Positions 1-5,505 of a stretch of 5,505 bases of DNA are shown piece by piece. Location of the stretch: the NCBI GenBank assembly GCA_002341815.1, contig DDOT01000039.1:1-5505 (forward strand), written 5' to 3'. Made by a program: the position numbers and the translations under genes. The notes beneath the pieces are model-generated. The model did not search any database, was not told where the DNA came from, and saw only the letters and a list, made by a program, of their open reading frames with translations. Numbering within the stretch: the stretch's first letter is position 1; every line of letters begins with the position of its first letter. The stretch comes from Thiobacillus sp. UBA2487. GTDB taxonomy: Bacteria; Pseudomonadota; Gammaproteobacteria; Burkholderiales; Sulfuriferulaceae.

Positions 1-147
1 GCTATGTTTGTCATGTATTGGTTTTAACGATCAACATCAGTTAATGAAGCACAGATTAAGTTTCACACGTAGAGACGTTAATCATTGCTTCCTTAACATA
101 GCATGCTTTCAATATGCTCAGCAACTAATCGACATATCAGGTCACAT

Positions 148-174
148 CTGGTTACAGATGGTTACCGGTTTTTT
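148..174 (+). terminator. Possible weak intrinsic terminator
   Basis: CTGGT (148-152) can pair with ACCGG (164-168), giving five pairs with one G-U, and six T follow directly at 169-174. An overlapping alternative hairpin, CATCTG/CAGATG (145-160), uses the same bases. The stem is short, so this may be a terminator for a gene lying before the window, or chance. Confidence 0.25.
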
Positions 175-235
175 GTCCTCTAGTCCTGCCCTGCTTCGTT
201 AGTTGCACTGTATCCGTTGATACGATTATCTAACC

Positions 236-242
236 AAAGGAG
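236..242 (+). promoter_or_regulatory. Ribosome binding site deciding the start at 250
   Basis: AAAGGAG lies seven bases before the ATG at 250. It favours this ATG over an upstream in-frame start at 217, and the signal peptide then begins at residue 1. Confidence 0.85.
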
Positions 243-249
243 TTGCACC

Positions 250-624
250 ATGAACAAGACCAATCTGATTACCGCCAGCCTGTTTGCCGCTTTGTTAAGT
301 GGCTTGTCTGTTTCTGCCTTGGCTGATACCACCGCAACCACACCGGCCCCAAGTGCTGGTAATGCTGCACAAGTGCAAGCCCCCATGCAAGTGACATCCA
401 ACAAGGAAGTGCACAAAGTACGCAAGGCCGAACACAAAGCCACCAAGAAGGCCGGCGAATCGGTTAAGGCCAACAAATCGGATGCTGAAGCCAAAATTGG
501 CAAATCTGAAGGCAAGGCCGGCAAACTGGAAGCCAAGGCCAACAAAACGGAAAACAAAGCTGTCAAGTCAGAAGCCAAGACTGGCAGCCAACAAAAAACG
601 GATGCAGCACCTGCCAAACCATAA
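250..624 (+). CDS. Small exported Lys/Ala-rich heptad-repeat protein (Asr-like composition)
   Basis: A 124-residue protein with a clear Sec signal peptide: a Lys near the N-terminus, a hydrophobic core at about residues 6-22, and cleavage likely after ALA (residues 23-25), leaving about 99 mature residues. Residues 26-50 are Thr/Pro/Ala/Gln-rich. From residue 51 on the chain is almost only Lys, Ala, Glu, Ser, Gly, Asn and Thr, strongly basic, and without Cys, Trp or Phe. Residues 85-112 are four tandem heptads: KSEGKAG, KLEAKAN, KTENKAV, KSEAKTG. Such a chain should be disordered or a loose amphipathic helix in the periplasm. The composition recalls the enterobacterial acid-shock protein Asr and LEA-type protectants, but I see no alignable motif, so the function is unknown. 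The start is set by AAAGGAG at 236-242. The gene is followed by a strong terminator, so it is probably a single-gene transcript. Confidence 0.85.
   Translation: MNKTNLITASLFAALLSGLSVSALADTTATTPAPSAGNAAQVQAPMQVTSNKEVHKVRKAEHKATKKAGESVKANKSDAEAKIGKSEGKAGKLEAKANKTENKAVKSEAKTGSQQKTDAAPAKP
502..585 (+). repeat. Four tandem 21-base units coding KxExKxx heptads
   Basis: Within the exported Lys-rich protein, residues 85-112 fall into four consecutive seven-residue units without gaps. Lys is at position 1, Glu at 3 and Lys at 5 of every unit. The DNA copies are diverged at wobble positions, so the pattern is kept at protein level and is not a recent slippage product. A nine-residue variant (KSDAEAKIG, residues 76-84) precedes them. 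Confidence 0.8.
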
Positions 625-645
625 TATGCTTGCAAGCTGTACCGT

Positions 646-675
646 GCGGGGCTCGGGCGAGCTCCGCTTTTTTTT
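646..675 (+). terminator. Strong intrinsic terminator after the exported protein gene
   Basis: GCGGGGCTC (646-654) pairs with GAGCTCCGC (659-667), a nine-pair stem with one G-U around a GGGC loop. Eight T follow directly at 668-675. It begins 21 bases after the stop codon. The Shine-Dalgarno of the next gene begins immediately after the T-run. Confidence 0.9.
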
Positions 676-684
676 AAGGCATCC

Positions 685-1143
685 ATGATTACCCACAACA
701 AGGCCCGAATTTGGGTTGACGCTGACGCATGCCCTTCCGTCATCAAGGACATTCTGTTTCGTGCTGCACAACGTGCGTCGATCCACCTGACCTTGATTGC
801 CAACCGGTTGTTGGCTGTCCCCCCGTCGCCCTGGATACATGCCGTACAGGTTCCGCACGGGTTCGATGTGGCTGATCAGGAAATCATTAAACGCCTGCAT
901 CCCGGCGATCTGATCATCACGGCGGATATACCTCTGGCTTCCGAAGCACTGGCAAACGGCGGTCTTGCACTGAGTCCTCGCGGTGAATTTTTTTCAGCAG
1001 ATACCATTCAGGCACAACTTACCATGCGGGATTTTATGGATAACCTGCGCGCCAGCGGTATTCAAACCGGTGGGCCTCCACCATTCAGTCAAGCAGATCG
1101 CAAACAATTTGCAGCGCAACTGGACAAATGGTTGGCGAGGTAA
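685..1143 (+). CDS. yaiI: YaiI/YqxD family protein (UPF0178, DUF188)
   Basis: The 152-residue product has the normal length and all hallmarks of the UPF0178/DUF188 family: DADACP at residues 12-17, GFDVAD at 59-64, TADIPLA at 79-85, SPRGE at 97-101 and GGPPPF at 129-134 followed by D138. The acidic residues D12, D14, D61, D64 and D81 suggest a metal site. The family is usually related to PIN-type nuclease folds, but its biochemical role is not established to my knowledge, so nuclease activity is inference. The protein is cytosolic: no signal peptide or membrane segment. The start is ATG with AAGG at 676-679, five bases upstream. This site abuts the T-run of the preceding terminator, so transcription probably depends on read-through or an unrecognised promoter. 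The gene converges on the channel gene with only nine bases between the stops. Confidence 0.93.
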   Translation: MITHNKARIWVDADACPSVIKDILFRAAQRASIHLTLIANRLLAVPPSPWIHAVQVPHGFDVADQEIIKRLHPGDLIITADIPLASEALANGGLALSPRGEFFSADTIQAQLTMRDFMDNLRASGIQTGGPPPFSQADRKQFAAQLDKWLAR

Positions 1144-1152
1144 CCCGCCGGC

Positions 1153-2205
1153 CTACATATCCACCATTTCGGCCAACAATTTATCCATTTGTTCGCGTCC
1201 TTGCGGAGTTGCCATAATCACCAGTGTTGTGCCGGCACGCACCTGATAATCATCGTCCGGATTGAATTCCCAACGTCCCTGCTCGTGCGTAGCCACCAGC
1301 AGATATTCGCGCGAGTGCTGGCGCATTTGCCCCATGCGTCTGCGCAAAGCGCCCAAATCAACGGGTTGAAACCCGCTTGGCACCTCGACTTCTTCCATGC
1401 GCAATGCATCATCGCTTTGCAGCATGCGGTCCATAAAATCCACAGCATGTGGTCGCAGCATGGCCGAAGCGATATGCATCGCGCCACTAAAGTCAGGGGA
1501 CACAATCTGATCGACCCCCACGCGATGCGCTTTGTTTTCATTCCGAATATCGTGCAAACGCACCACAACCCGCACAGCGGGGTTCAGCAGTTTGACCGAT
1601 AGCGAGATCATCAAGTTGTGGCTGTCGTCAGAAGTCAATGCAAACACACCGGCTGCCCGCATGACGCCGGCTCGTTTCAGCACATCATCATCGGATGCAT
1701 CTTCCGTCAGAAACAGACCCTGCGGATAGCGCTGCAACCAAGCCGAAACAGCATCTTGATCTCGGTCAATCACCACAAAGGGACGTCCGGTTTTCAGCAA
1801 CTCCCCTGCCACATTCAACCCGACTCGCCCCACACCACACACCAAATAATGGCCGCTCAACGCGGCAATTTGTCTTTCCATGCGTTTCTTTCTCAGACTG
1901 CCATCCAGATCGGCATCCACCAGCAACGCGACCACGCGCGAAAACAGATAGCTCAAACTGCCGATGCCGAATACGGCAATCAATACGGTAAACAACCGGC
2001 CATACGGATGAGCGGAAAGATCGACCACCTCGGAAAAACCAATCGTCGAGATGGTGATGAAGGTCATGTAAAAGCTGTCAATCCACGTCGCCGTTGGCTG
2101 GCCAATGTGGTGGTAACCGACCGTACCGAGCAGGGTCACGGTCACTAACACCAACAGCCCGGCCAGCAACCCTGTCCAGTGCGGACTTGCCAGAATTTGT
2201 TTCAC
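1153..2205 (-). CDS. Two-TM potassium channel with cytoplasmic RCK (TrkA-N/TrkA-C) domain
   Basis: With the chosen GTG start the product has 350 residues. TM1 spans about residues 12-30. A pore helix leads to the filter TIGFSE (54-59), and TM2 spans about 71-96. A linker rich in Arg/Lys follows. The RCK N-lobe begins at about 119, with a Rossmann motif GVGRVG (124-129) and an acidic strand end at D147, typical of NAD(H)/nucleotide-binding TrkA-N domains. A TrkA-C-like domain covers about 270-346. There is no S1-S4 voltage sensor, so it is MthK-like in layout; in that group a tetramer in the inner membrane is gated by ligands on the RCK ring. The usual filter glycine after Phe/Tyr is Ser58. 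Start choice: GTG at 2205 has a GGGGG stretch six bases upstream. A longer frame from TTG at 2277 would begin inside a terminator-like hairpin and adds a non-conserved tail, so I rejected it; TTG at 2220 is another option. It lies downstream of uppP on the same strand. Confidence 0.92.
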   Translation of the reverse strand: MKQILASPHWTGLLAGLLVLVTVTLLGTVGYHHIGQPTATWIDSFYMTFITISTIGFSEVVDLSAHPYGRLFTVLIAVFGIGSLSYLFSRVVALLVDADLDGSLRKKRMERQIAALSGHYLVCGVGRVGLNVAGELLKTGRPFVVIDRDQDAVSAWLQRYPQGLFLTEDASDDDVLKRAGVMRAAGVFALTSDDSHNLMISLSVKLLNPAVRVVVRLHDIRNENKAHRVGVDQIVSPDFSGAMHIASAMLRPHAVDFMDRMLQSDDALRMEEVEVPSGFQPVDLGALRRRMGQMRQHSREYLLVATHEQGRWEFNPDDDYQVRAGTTLVIMATPQGREQMDKLLAEMVDM

Positions 2206-2253
2206 CCAGCGCCCCCACAACGTGCAAATCTGAATCGTGTCACAGCGATATCC

Positions 2254-2288
2254 AAACCGCCCACTAACAAAAATCAAGTGGGCGGTTT
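2254..2288 (-). terminator. Perfect 12-bp inverted repeat, terminator of uppP, possibly bidirectional
   Basis: AAACCGCCCACT (2254-2265) and AGTGGGCGGTTT (2277-2288) are exact reverse complements around an 11-base loop. On the minus strand the hairpin lies about 29 bases after the uppP stop and ends in only three T. On the plus strand it ends in four T. The GC-rich core is strong, but the short T-run leaves efficiency uncertain. Leaky read-through would let the channel gene be transcribed with uppP. Confidence 0.7.
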
Positions 2289-2316
2289 TGTTGCCATCCT
2301 GTCAAACCAATACGGT

Positions 2317-3177
2317 TCAAAACACCGCTTCATTCAGCATGTACACAACCAACGAAGCAAACAGACAATAAATACCAAACAACTGCCAACGCCCGTGTTC
2401 CAGCCATACCGACAACCAGCGCAACGCCAACAAACCGGCCACAAAACTAAACACCATGGCCAGCAGTCCGGGTAAAAACACGTGCATCATGGCGGGCCCT
2501 GTCAATGGCACATGCTGCTCTTTAACCAGACGCAATGCCTCACGCACAATCACCGGCGGGGTTAACACTACCGCCAGGGCAAAGCTGAATTCCTCAATTT
2601 TGACGCGTGAAATATTCAACAACAATCCGGTAGAAATTGTGGCACCCGAGCGGGAAAATCCACGAAACGGCAAACAGATGCCTTGCACAGCGCCAATCAG
2701 GGCGGCATCAATGCTGCGCAGCGGTTTACCTGCACCGCCATGCGCGCGACTGGAGAAACCGGCCACCAAAATCAAAATACCCGCCGCAAACAACGCAGCA
2801 GAAATGAGTGATGTGTTGCCAAACAGGTTCTCAATTTCAGCATGGGCCATCCCCTTCATCATGGTATGCTCAATCACATACTTAAGGCTTAACCCAACCA
2901 CCCCGGTGAATCCCGTGGCAATCACCACCAGACGAACAGCATCCATAAACGCCTGACGGGAAGAAAAAAAACTTTTCTTCCATGAGCTCCAGAAATACCA
3001 GATCACCGCGAACATCGTACCGGTATGCAACATCACCAATAACAATGTCATTTCTGGTGCTGTCGGGTCTAAACCCATTAATTTTTCTGCCACAATCACA
3101 TGCGCAGAACTGGAGACCGGCAATAATTCAGCCGCCCCTTGAATCACGGCAAGTATCAAAATTTGGGTAAGCGTCAT
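2317..3177 (-). CDS. uppP: Undecaprenyl-diphosphate phosphatase UppP (BacA family)
   Basis: This 286-residue membrane protein fits the BacA/UppP family in length (E. coli about 273). The family removes a phosphate from undecaprenyl diphosphate to recycle the lipid carrier for peptidoglycan and surface polysaccharide synthesis, and overproduction gives bacitracin resistance. The first signature is at residues 13-26 (QGAAELLPVSSSAH). E17, S22, S23 and H26 match E. coli E21, S26, S27 and H30. The second is FRGFSRSGATIS (171-182), with R176 matching the essential E. coli R174. About eight hydrophobic segments can be picked out. Oddities: the family's PG before xSRSG is RG here (R172), and Q13 replaces the first Glu; many homologues also have Gln there. 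Together these suggest a distinct subfamily, not a damaged copy. The start is ATG with GGAG (3183-3186) five bases upstream. A TATAAT box lies about 45 bases before the start. Confidence 0.94.
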   Translation of the reverse strand: MTLTQILILAVIQGAAELLPVSSSAHVIVAEKLMGLDPTAPEMTLLLVMLHTGTMFAVIWYFWSSWKKSFFSSRQAFMDAVRLVVIATGFTGVVGLSLKYVIEHTMMKGMAHAEIENLFGNTSLISAALFAAGILILVAGFSSRAHGGAGKPLRSIDAALIGAVQGICLPFRGFSRSGATISTGLLLNISRVKIEEFSFALAVVLTPPVIVREALRLVKEQHVPLTGPAMMHVFLPGLLAMVFSFVAGLLALRWLSVWLEHGRWQLFGIYCLFASLVVYMLNEAVF

Positions 3178-3203
3178 CTTGACTCCGATAAGTTTATTGG
3201 CTG

Positions 3204-3223
3204 TTGGCGGGTGGTGCCGCCAA
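3204..3223. promoter_or_regulatory. 7-bp dyad at the predicted uppP transcription start
   Basis: TTGGCGG (3204-3210) and CCGCCAA (3217-3223) are exact reverse complements around GTGGTG. The dyad's outer end shares one base with the minus-strand -10 box, and the expected start point falls in its spacer. A protein bound here would block the promoter, so an operator is plausible. No regulator can be named from the sequence. Confidence 0.45.
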
Positions 3224-3251
3224 TTATAGAGAATCCATTGAATAAAGGCGA
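3223..3251 (-). promoter_or_regulatory. Predicted sigma-70 promoter of uppP
   Basis: The -10 is a perfect TATAAT on the minus strand (3228 down to 3223). A weak -35, TCGCCT, lies at 3251-3246 with a 17-base spacer and matches TTGACA at three of six positions. Transcription would start near 3216, giving a leader of about 40 bases before the ATG. Confidence 0.55.
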
Positions 3252-3446
3252 ATCTTTACCAAGACATCAAACAAATTCACGCCTATTCTACTGCGAAACA
3301 ATGTCGAATCCATGGCTGTTCTGTTAACCCGATCTGTTCATACATTAACACGCGCCCTCACTTGCGTTCCCTTTTGAAATATTATTCGATTGGGCGTACG
3401 CATAACAACGCCACGCTCTCATAAAATGCCACTCCGTAACAAAATC

Positions 3447-3505
3447 CTGCGTGGTCATCACGCGGATTCATGAAAAGATCGGGTAAAATCAAATCCCGTT
3501 TGATT
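3447..3505 (+). promoter_or_regulatory. Two-hairpin leader before rlhA
   Basis: Hairpin 1 pairs CTGCGTG (3447-3453) with CACGCGG (3459-3465), seven pairs with one G-U around GTCAT. Hairpin 2 pairs AATCAAA (3487-3493) with TTTGATT (3499-3505) around TCCCG, and ends 14 bases before the ATG. CGGG at 3480-3483, between them, is complementary to CCCG in the second loop, so a pseudoknot or an alternative fold is possible. No Shine-Dalgarno is visible between hairpin 2 and the ATG. Found by eye only; not folded by program. Confidence 0.35.
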
Positions 3506-3519
3506 GCAACCTCATCGAC

Positions 3520-5505
3520 ATGCCTCTTATAGAACTTCTTGCTCCCGCCAAAACATCTGCCATCGGCCAAGAGGCCATCTTGCATGGTGCGGATGCCGTG
3601 TACATTGGCGGCCCTTCGTTTGGCGCGCGCAGCAACGCCTGCAATTCCGTTAGCGATATCGCATCACTGGTTGAATTTGCGCATCGATTTCATGCGCGCA
3701 TTTATGTCACGTTCAACACCATTTTACACGATGCCGAGCTTGAGCCAGCCCGCAAGCTGGTTCATGAATTGTACGATGCCGGGGTAGACGCACTGATTAT
3801 TCAAGACATGGGGCTGTTGGAACTGGATTTACCGCCCATTGACCTGCATGCATCTACCCAATGCGATATTCGCACACCGGAAAAGGCGCGTTTTTTGGCC
3901 GATGCCGGGTTCTCCCAATTGGTATTGGCGCGCGAACTGACCATTGAACAAATTGCAGCCATCCGCGCAATGGTGCCCGATGGTGTGATGCTTGAGCACT
4001 TTGTGCATGGCGCATTATGCGTAGCCTATTCCGGTCAGTGCTATATCAGCCATGCGCAAACCGGGCGCAGCGCCAATCGTGGCGATTGCTCGCAAGCCTG
4101 CCGTCTCAATTACACGTTGGAAGACGACCAAGGACGTGTGGTTGCCTTTGACAAACATTTGCTGTCGGTGAAAGACAACAACCAGAGCGCCAATCTGTCT
4201 GCACTGGCGCGTGCCGGCATCCAAAGCTTCAAAATTGAAGGTCGATACAAAGACATGGCCTATGTCAAGAACATCACCGGCCATTATCGACAACTCATCG
4301 ACCAGGCACTAATCCGGCACGGTGAATTCAGCGCTGCCTCCAGCGGCGCCACCCAACTGCATTTCACGCCTGACCCTGACCGCTCGTTTCACCGTGGCGC
4401 GACAGATTACTTCGCCAACGGACGACAATCCGACATCGGGGCTTTCGATACGCCAACGTATGTTGGTTTACCAATCGGCAGTGTGACGCGCGTTGATCAC
4501 GATGCCTTTGAATTGCTCTGCCATCAACCGCTCAGTAACGGCGATGGTTTGGCGTGGATGCATAAGCGCACGGTGATCGGATTGCAAGCCAATACCGTCA
4601 AACGGATTGATCATGAACACTGGCGGGTATTTCCGAACGAATCGCTGGCGCAATTGCCCGGACTGGCGGTTGGCACGGTGATCTCGCGCAACCGCGACCA
4701 CGCGTGGGATGTGCTGATGAGCCACCATTCCGCCGACCGTCATATTCGCCTCAGCGCACGTTTTAGCGAGCTGGATCATGGAGTTGCTTTAACCCTGACT
4801 GACGAAGACCAACTTATCGGGCACGCGCAACTTACGCTTGACAAGCAACCTGCCAAACAGCCAGAACAAGCCGAAACATCCCTGCGCACGCAACTTGACC
4901 GCTTTGGCAACACCCATTTTCGCCTTGTACACATTGACGTTGATTGGCAACACGCCTGGTTTATTCCCGCATCCTTGCTGAATCAACTGCGCCGCGATGC
5001 CCTGCATCAGCTTGAACAAAACCGTTTGAACGCGTATACGCGCGCCAGGCGCCGTGCCGAAAGCGTGCCTGCTCCCCACTATCCGGAAGACAGCCTGACT
5101 TATCTGGCCAATGTGTATAACCAGGCCGCCCGACGATTTTATGAACAACATGGCGTCAAGCTGATCGCTGCCGCATTTGAAGCGCATGAAGAAACCGGTG
5201 ACGTATCGTTAATGATCACCAAACACTGCCTGCGCTATTCGTTTAGCCTGTGCCCCAAACAAACCAAGGGGATCACGGGCGTTCAAGGCCAGATACGCGC
5301 CGAGCCCATGACCTTGGTCAACGGCGATGACCGACTGACTTTGCGTTTTGACTGCAAAGCCTGCGAAATGCACGTGATGGGCAAAATCCGTAAAAATGTT
5401 CTGAAAACCGCCCCGCCCGGCATCGTTCCGCTGCAGTTTTACCGCAATTACAACACCCAAATTTTACACAAGAACGAATCCGGCATGTGCTTAGGAAACG
5501 CTGAT
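3520..5505 (+). CDS. rlhA: 23S rRNA C2501 hydroxylation protein RlhA (peptidase U32 family), 3' end beyond window
   Basis: The frame is open for 662 codons to the last base, so the stop lies outside. Length and sequence match E. coli RlhA (YdcP, about 650 residues), not the shorter TrhP/YegQ. RlhA is needed for 5-hydroxycytidine at C2501 of 23S rRNA; the 'peptidase' label is historical. Near-identical blocks to E. coli, from memory, include HGADAVYIGGP (22-32), DLHASTQCDIRT (108-119), FVHGALCVAYSGQC (161-174), SANRGDCSQACR (184-195), FKIEGRYKDM (237-246) and FHRGATDYF (290-298). Four core cysteines (C167, C174, C190, C194) are the U32 set thought to hold an iron-sulfur cluster. The C-terminal part has a second set, C570, C578, C612 and C615. 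The last 30 or so residues diverge from E. coli. The ATG at 3520 is the only usable start after the in-frame stop at 3484. It has no evident Shine-Dalgarno. Confidence 0.94.
   Translation, partial: MPLIELLAPAKTSAIGQEAILHGADAVYIGGPSFGARSNACNSVSDIASLVEFAHRFHARIYVTFNTILHDAELEPARKLVHELYDAGVDALIIQDMGLLELDLPPIDLHASTQCDIRTPEKARFLADAGFSQLVLARELTIEQIAAIRAMVPDGVMLEHFVHGALCVAYSGQCYISHAQTGRSANRGDCSQACRLNYTLEDDQGRVVAFDKHLLSVKDNNQSANLSALARAGIQSFKIEGRYKDMAYVKNITGHYRQLIDQALIRHGEFSAASSGATQLHFTPDPDRSFHRGATDYFANGRQSDIGAFDTPTYVGLPIGSVTRVDHDAFELLCHQPLSNGDGLAWMHKRTVIGLQANTVKRIDHEHWRVFPNESLAQLPGLAVGTVISRNRDHAWDVLMSHHSADRHIRLSARFSELDHGVALTLTDEDQLIGHAQLTLDKQPAKQPEQAETSLRTQLDRFGNTHFRLVHIDVDWQHAWFIPASLLNQLRRDALHQLEQNRLNAYTRARRRAESVPAPHYPEDSLTYLANVYNQAARRFYEQHGVKLIAAAFEAHEETGDVSLMITKHCLRYSFSLCPKQTKGITGVQGQIRAEPMTLVNGDDRLTLRFDCKACEMHVMGKIRKNVLKTAPPGIVPLQFYRNYNTQILHKNESGMCLGNAD

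Larger units (their letters stand above)
1..249. other. Upstream non-coding region of the exported Lys-rich protein
   Basis: No convincing gene is seen here. The only open frame (8-202, TTG start, 64 codons) has no recognisable domain and no clear ribosome binding site. The stretch is more AT-rich by eye than the genes that follow. It holds a short inverted repeat CATCTG-GTTA-CAGATG at 145-160 and a run of six T at 169-174. A small dyad GTATC-CGTT-GATAC lies at 210-223, just before the Shine-Dalgarno of the next gene. I could not find a convincing -35/-10 pair: TTGCAC at 203-208 has no good -10 at the right distance. Confidence 0.55.
3178..3519. other. Divergent intergenic region between uppP and rlhA
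   Basis: This 342-base spacer separates divergently transcribed genes and contains no credible gene. Its uppP side holds a perfect TATAAT on the minus strand and a dyad next to it. Its rlhA side holds two predicted hairpins before the ATG. A plus-strand TATTAT (3380-3385, five of six matches to a -10) is the best -10 candidate for rlhA, but no good -35 stands upstream of it. The middle part (about 3250-3370) shows nothing I can interpret. Confidence 0.7.

Noticed and set aside
8..202. 64-codon plus-strand frame with TTG start
   Set aside because: No recognisable domain, no clear ribosome binding site, and odd composition; better treated as upstream non-coding sequence.
180..803. 207-codon minus-strand frame opposite the exported protein gene
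   Set aside because: It is antisense to two well-supported genes. Its Leu/Ala-rich middle is the mirror of the Lys/Ala-rich repeat codons.
1618..2148. 176-codon plus-strand frame inside the channel gene
   Set aside because: It lies antisense to the RCK and pore region of a clear channel; no domain of its own is seen.
2206..2277. Longer channel start at TTG 2277
   Set aside because: The start would sit in the terminator-like hairpin and lacks a ribosome binding site. The extra 24 residues look unlike a channel N-terminus.
2300..2305. Perfect TTGACA (minus strand) as a channel promoter
   Set aside because: No -10-like hexamer occurs 15-19 bases downstream; that stretch is GC-rich. It also lies just after the uppP stop and may be chance.
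3301..3327. Eight-codon upstream frame (MSNPWLFC) before rlhA
   Set aside because: No ribosome binding site and about 190 bases from rlhA; likely chance.
3382..3585. 67-codon minus-strand frame across the rlhA start
   Set aside because: It overlaps the conserved rlhA N-terminus in antisense and has no domain.
4100..4109. GCCGTCTCAA, one base from the Neisseria DNA uptake sequence
   Set aside because: Single near-match inside conserved rlhA codons (the segment coding ACRLN); no other copies noticed, so no evidence for uptake sequences.

Overview
The window looks like an ordinary chromosomal segment of a Gram-negative bacterium, most likely a beta- or gammaproteobacterium of moderate GC. The reasons are an Sec-exported Lys/Ala-rich periplasmic protein, a proteobacterial-type YaiI, and an RlhA (YdcP) protein that closely follows the E. 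coli protein as I remember it. I see no mobile element, CRISPR array, tRNA, rRNA or phage gene.

Layout: positions 1-249 are apparently non-coding. At 250-624 (+) lies a 124-residue exported protein with four exact heptad repeats, resembling acid-shock protein Asr in composition. It ends in a strong intrinsic terminator (646-675). The yaiI gene (685-1143, +) starts only ten bases after the terminator's T-run. Facing it, with a 9-base gap, is a minus-strand two-TM potassium channel with a cytoplasmic RCK module (1153-2205). Upstream of the channel on the same strand is uppP (2317-3177), a divergent-subfamily undecaprenyl-diphosphate phosphatase. A perfect 12-bp inverted repeat (2254-2288) separates the two. 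The 342-base divergent spacer (3178-3519) holds a TATAAT box and a dyad for uppP, and two predicted leader hairpins for rlhA. The 23S rRNA hydroxylation gene rlhA (3520 to the window end, +) is open to the last base and is nearly complete.

The genes do not form an obvious pathway. uppP (recycling of the lipid carrier for cell-wall synthesis), the K+ channel and the exported basic protein all concern the cell envelope or ionic stress, but that link is inference. No clearly new biological system is visible. The points most worth checking are regulatory: the terminator abutting yaiI, the dyad at the uppP start site, and the structured rlhA leader without a Shine-Dalgarno. Two protein features also merit a check: the heptad repeat, and the unusual channel filter (TIGFSE).
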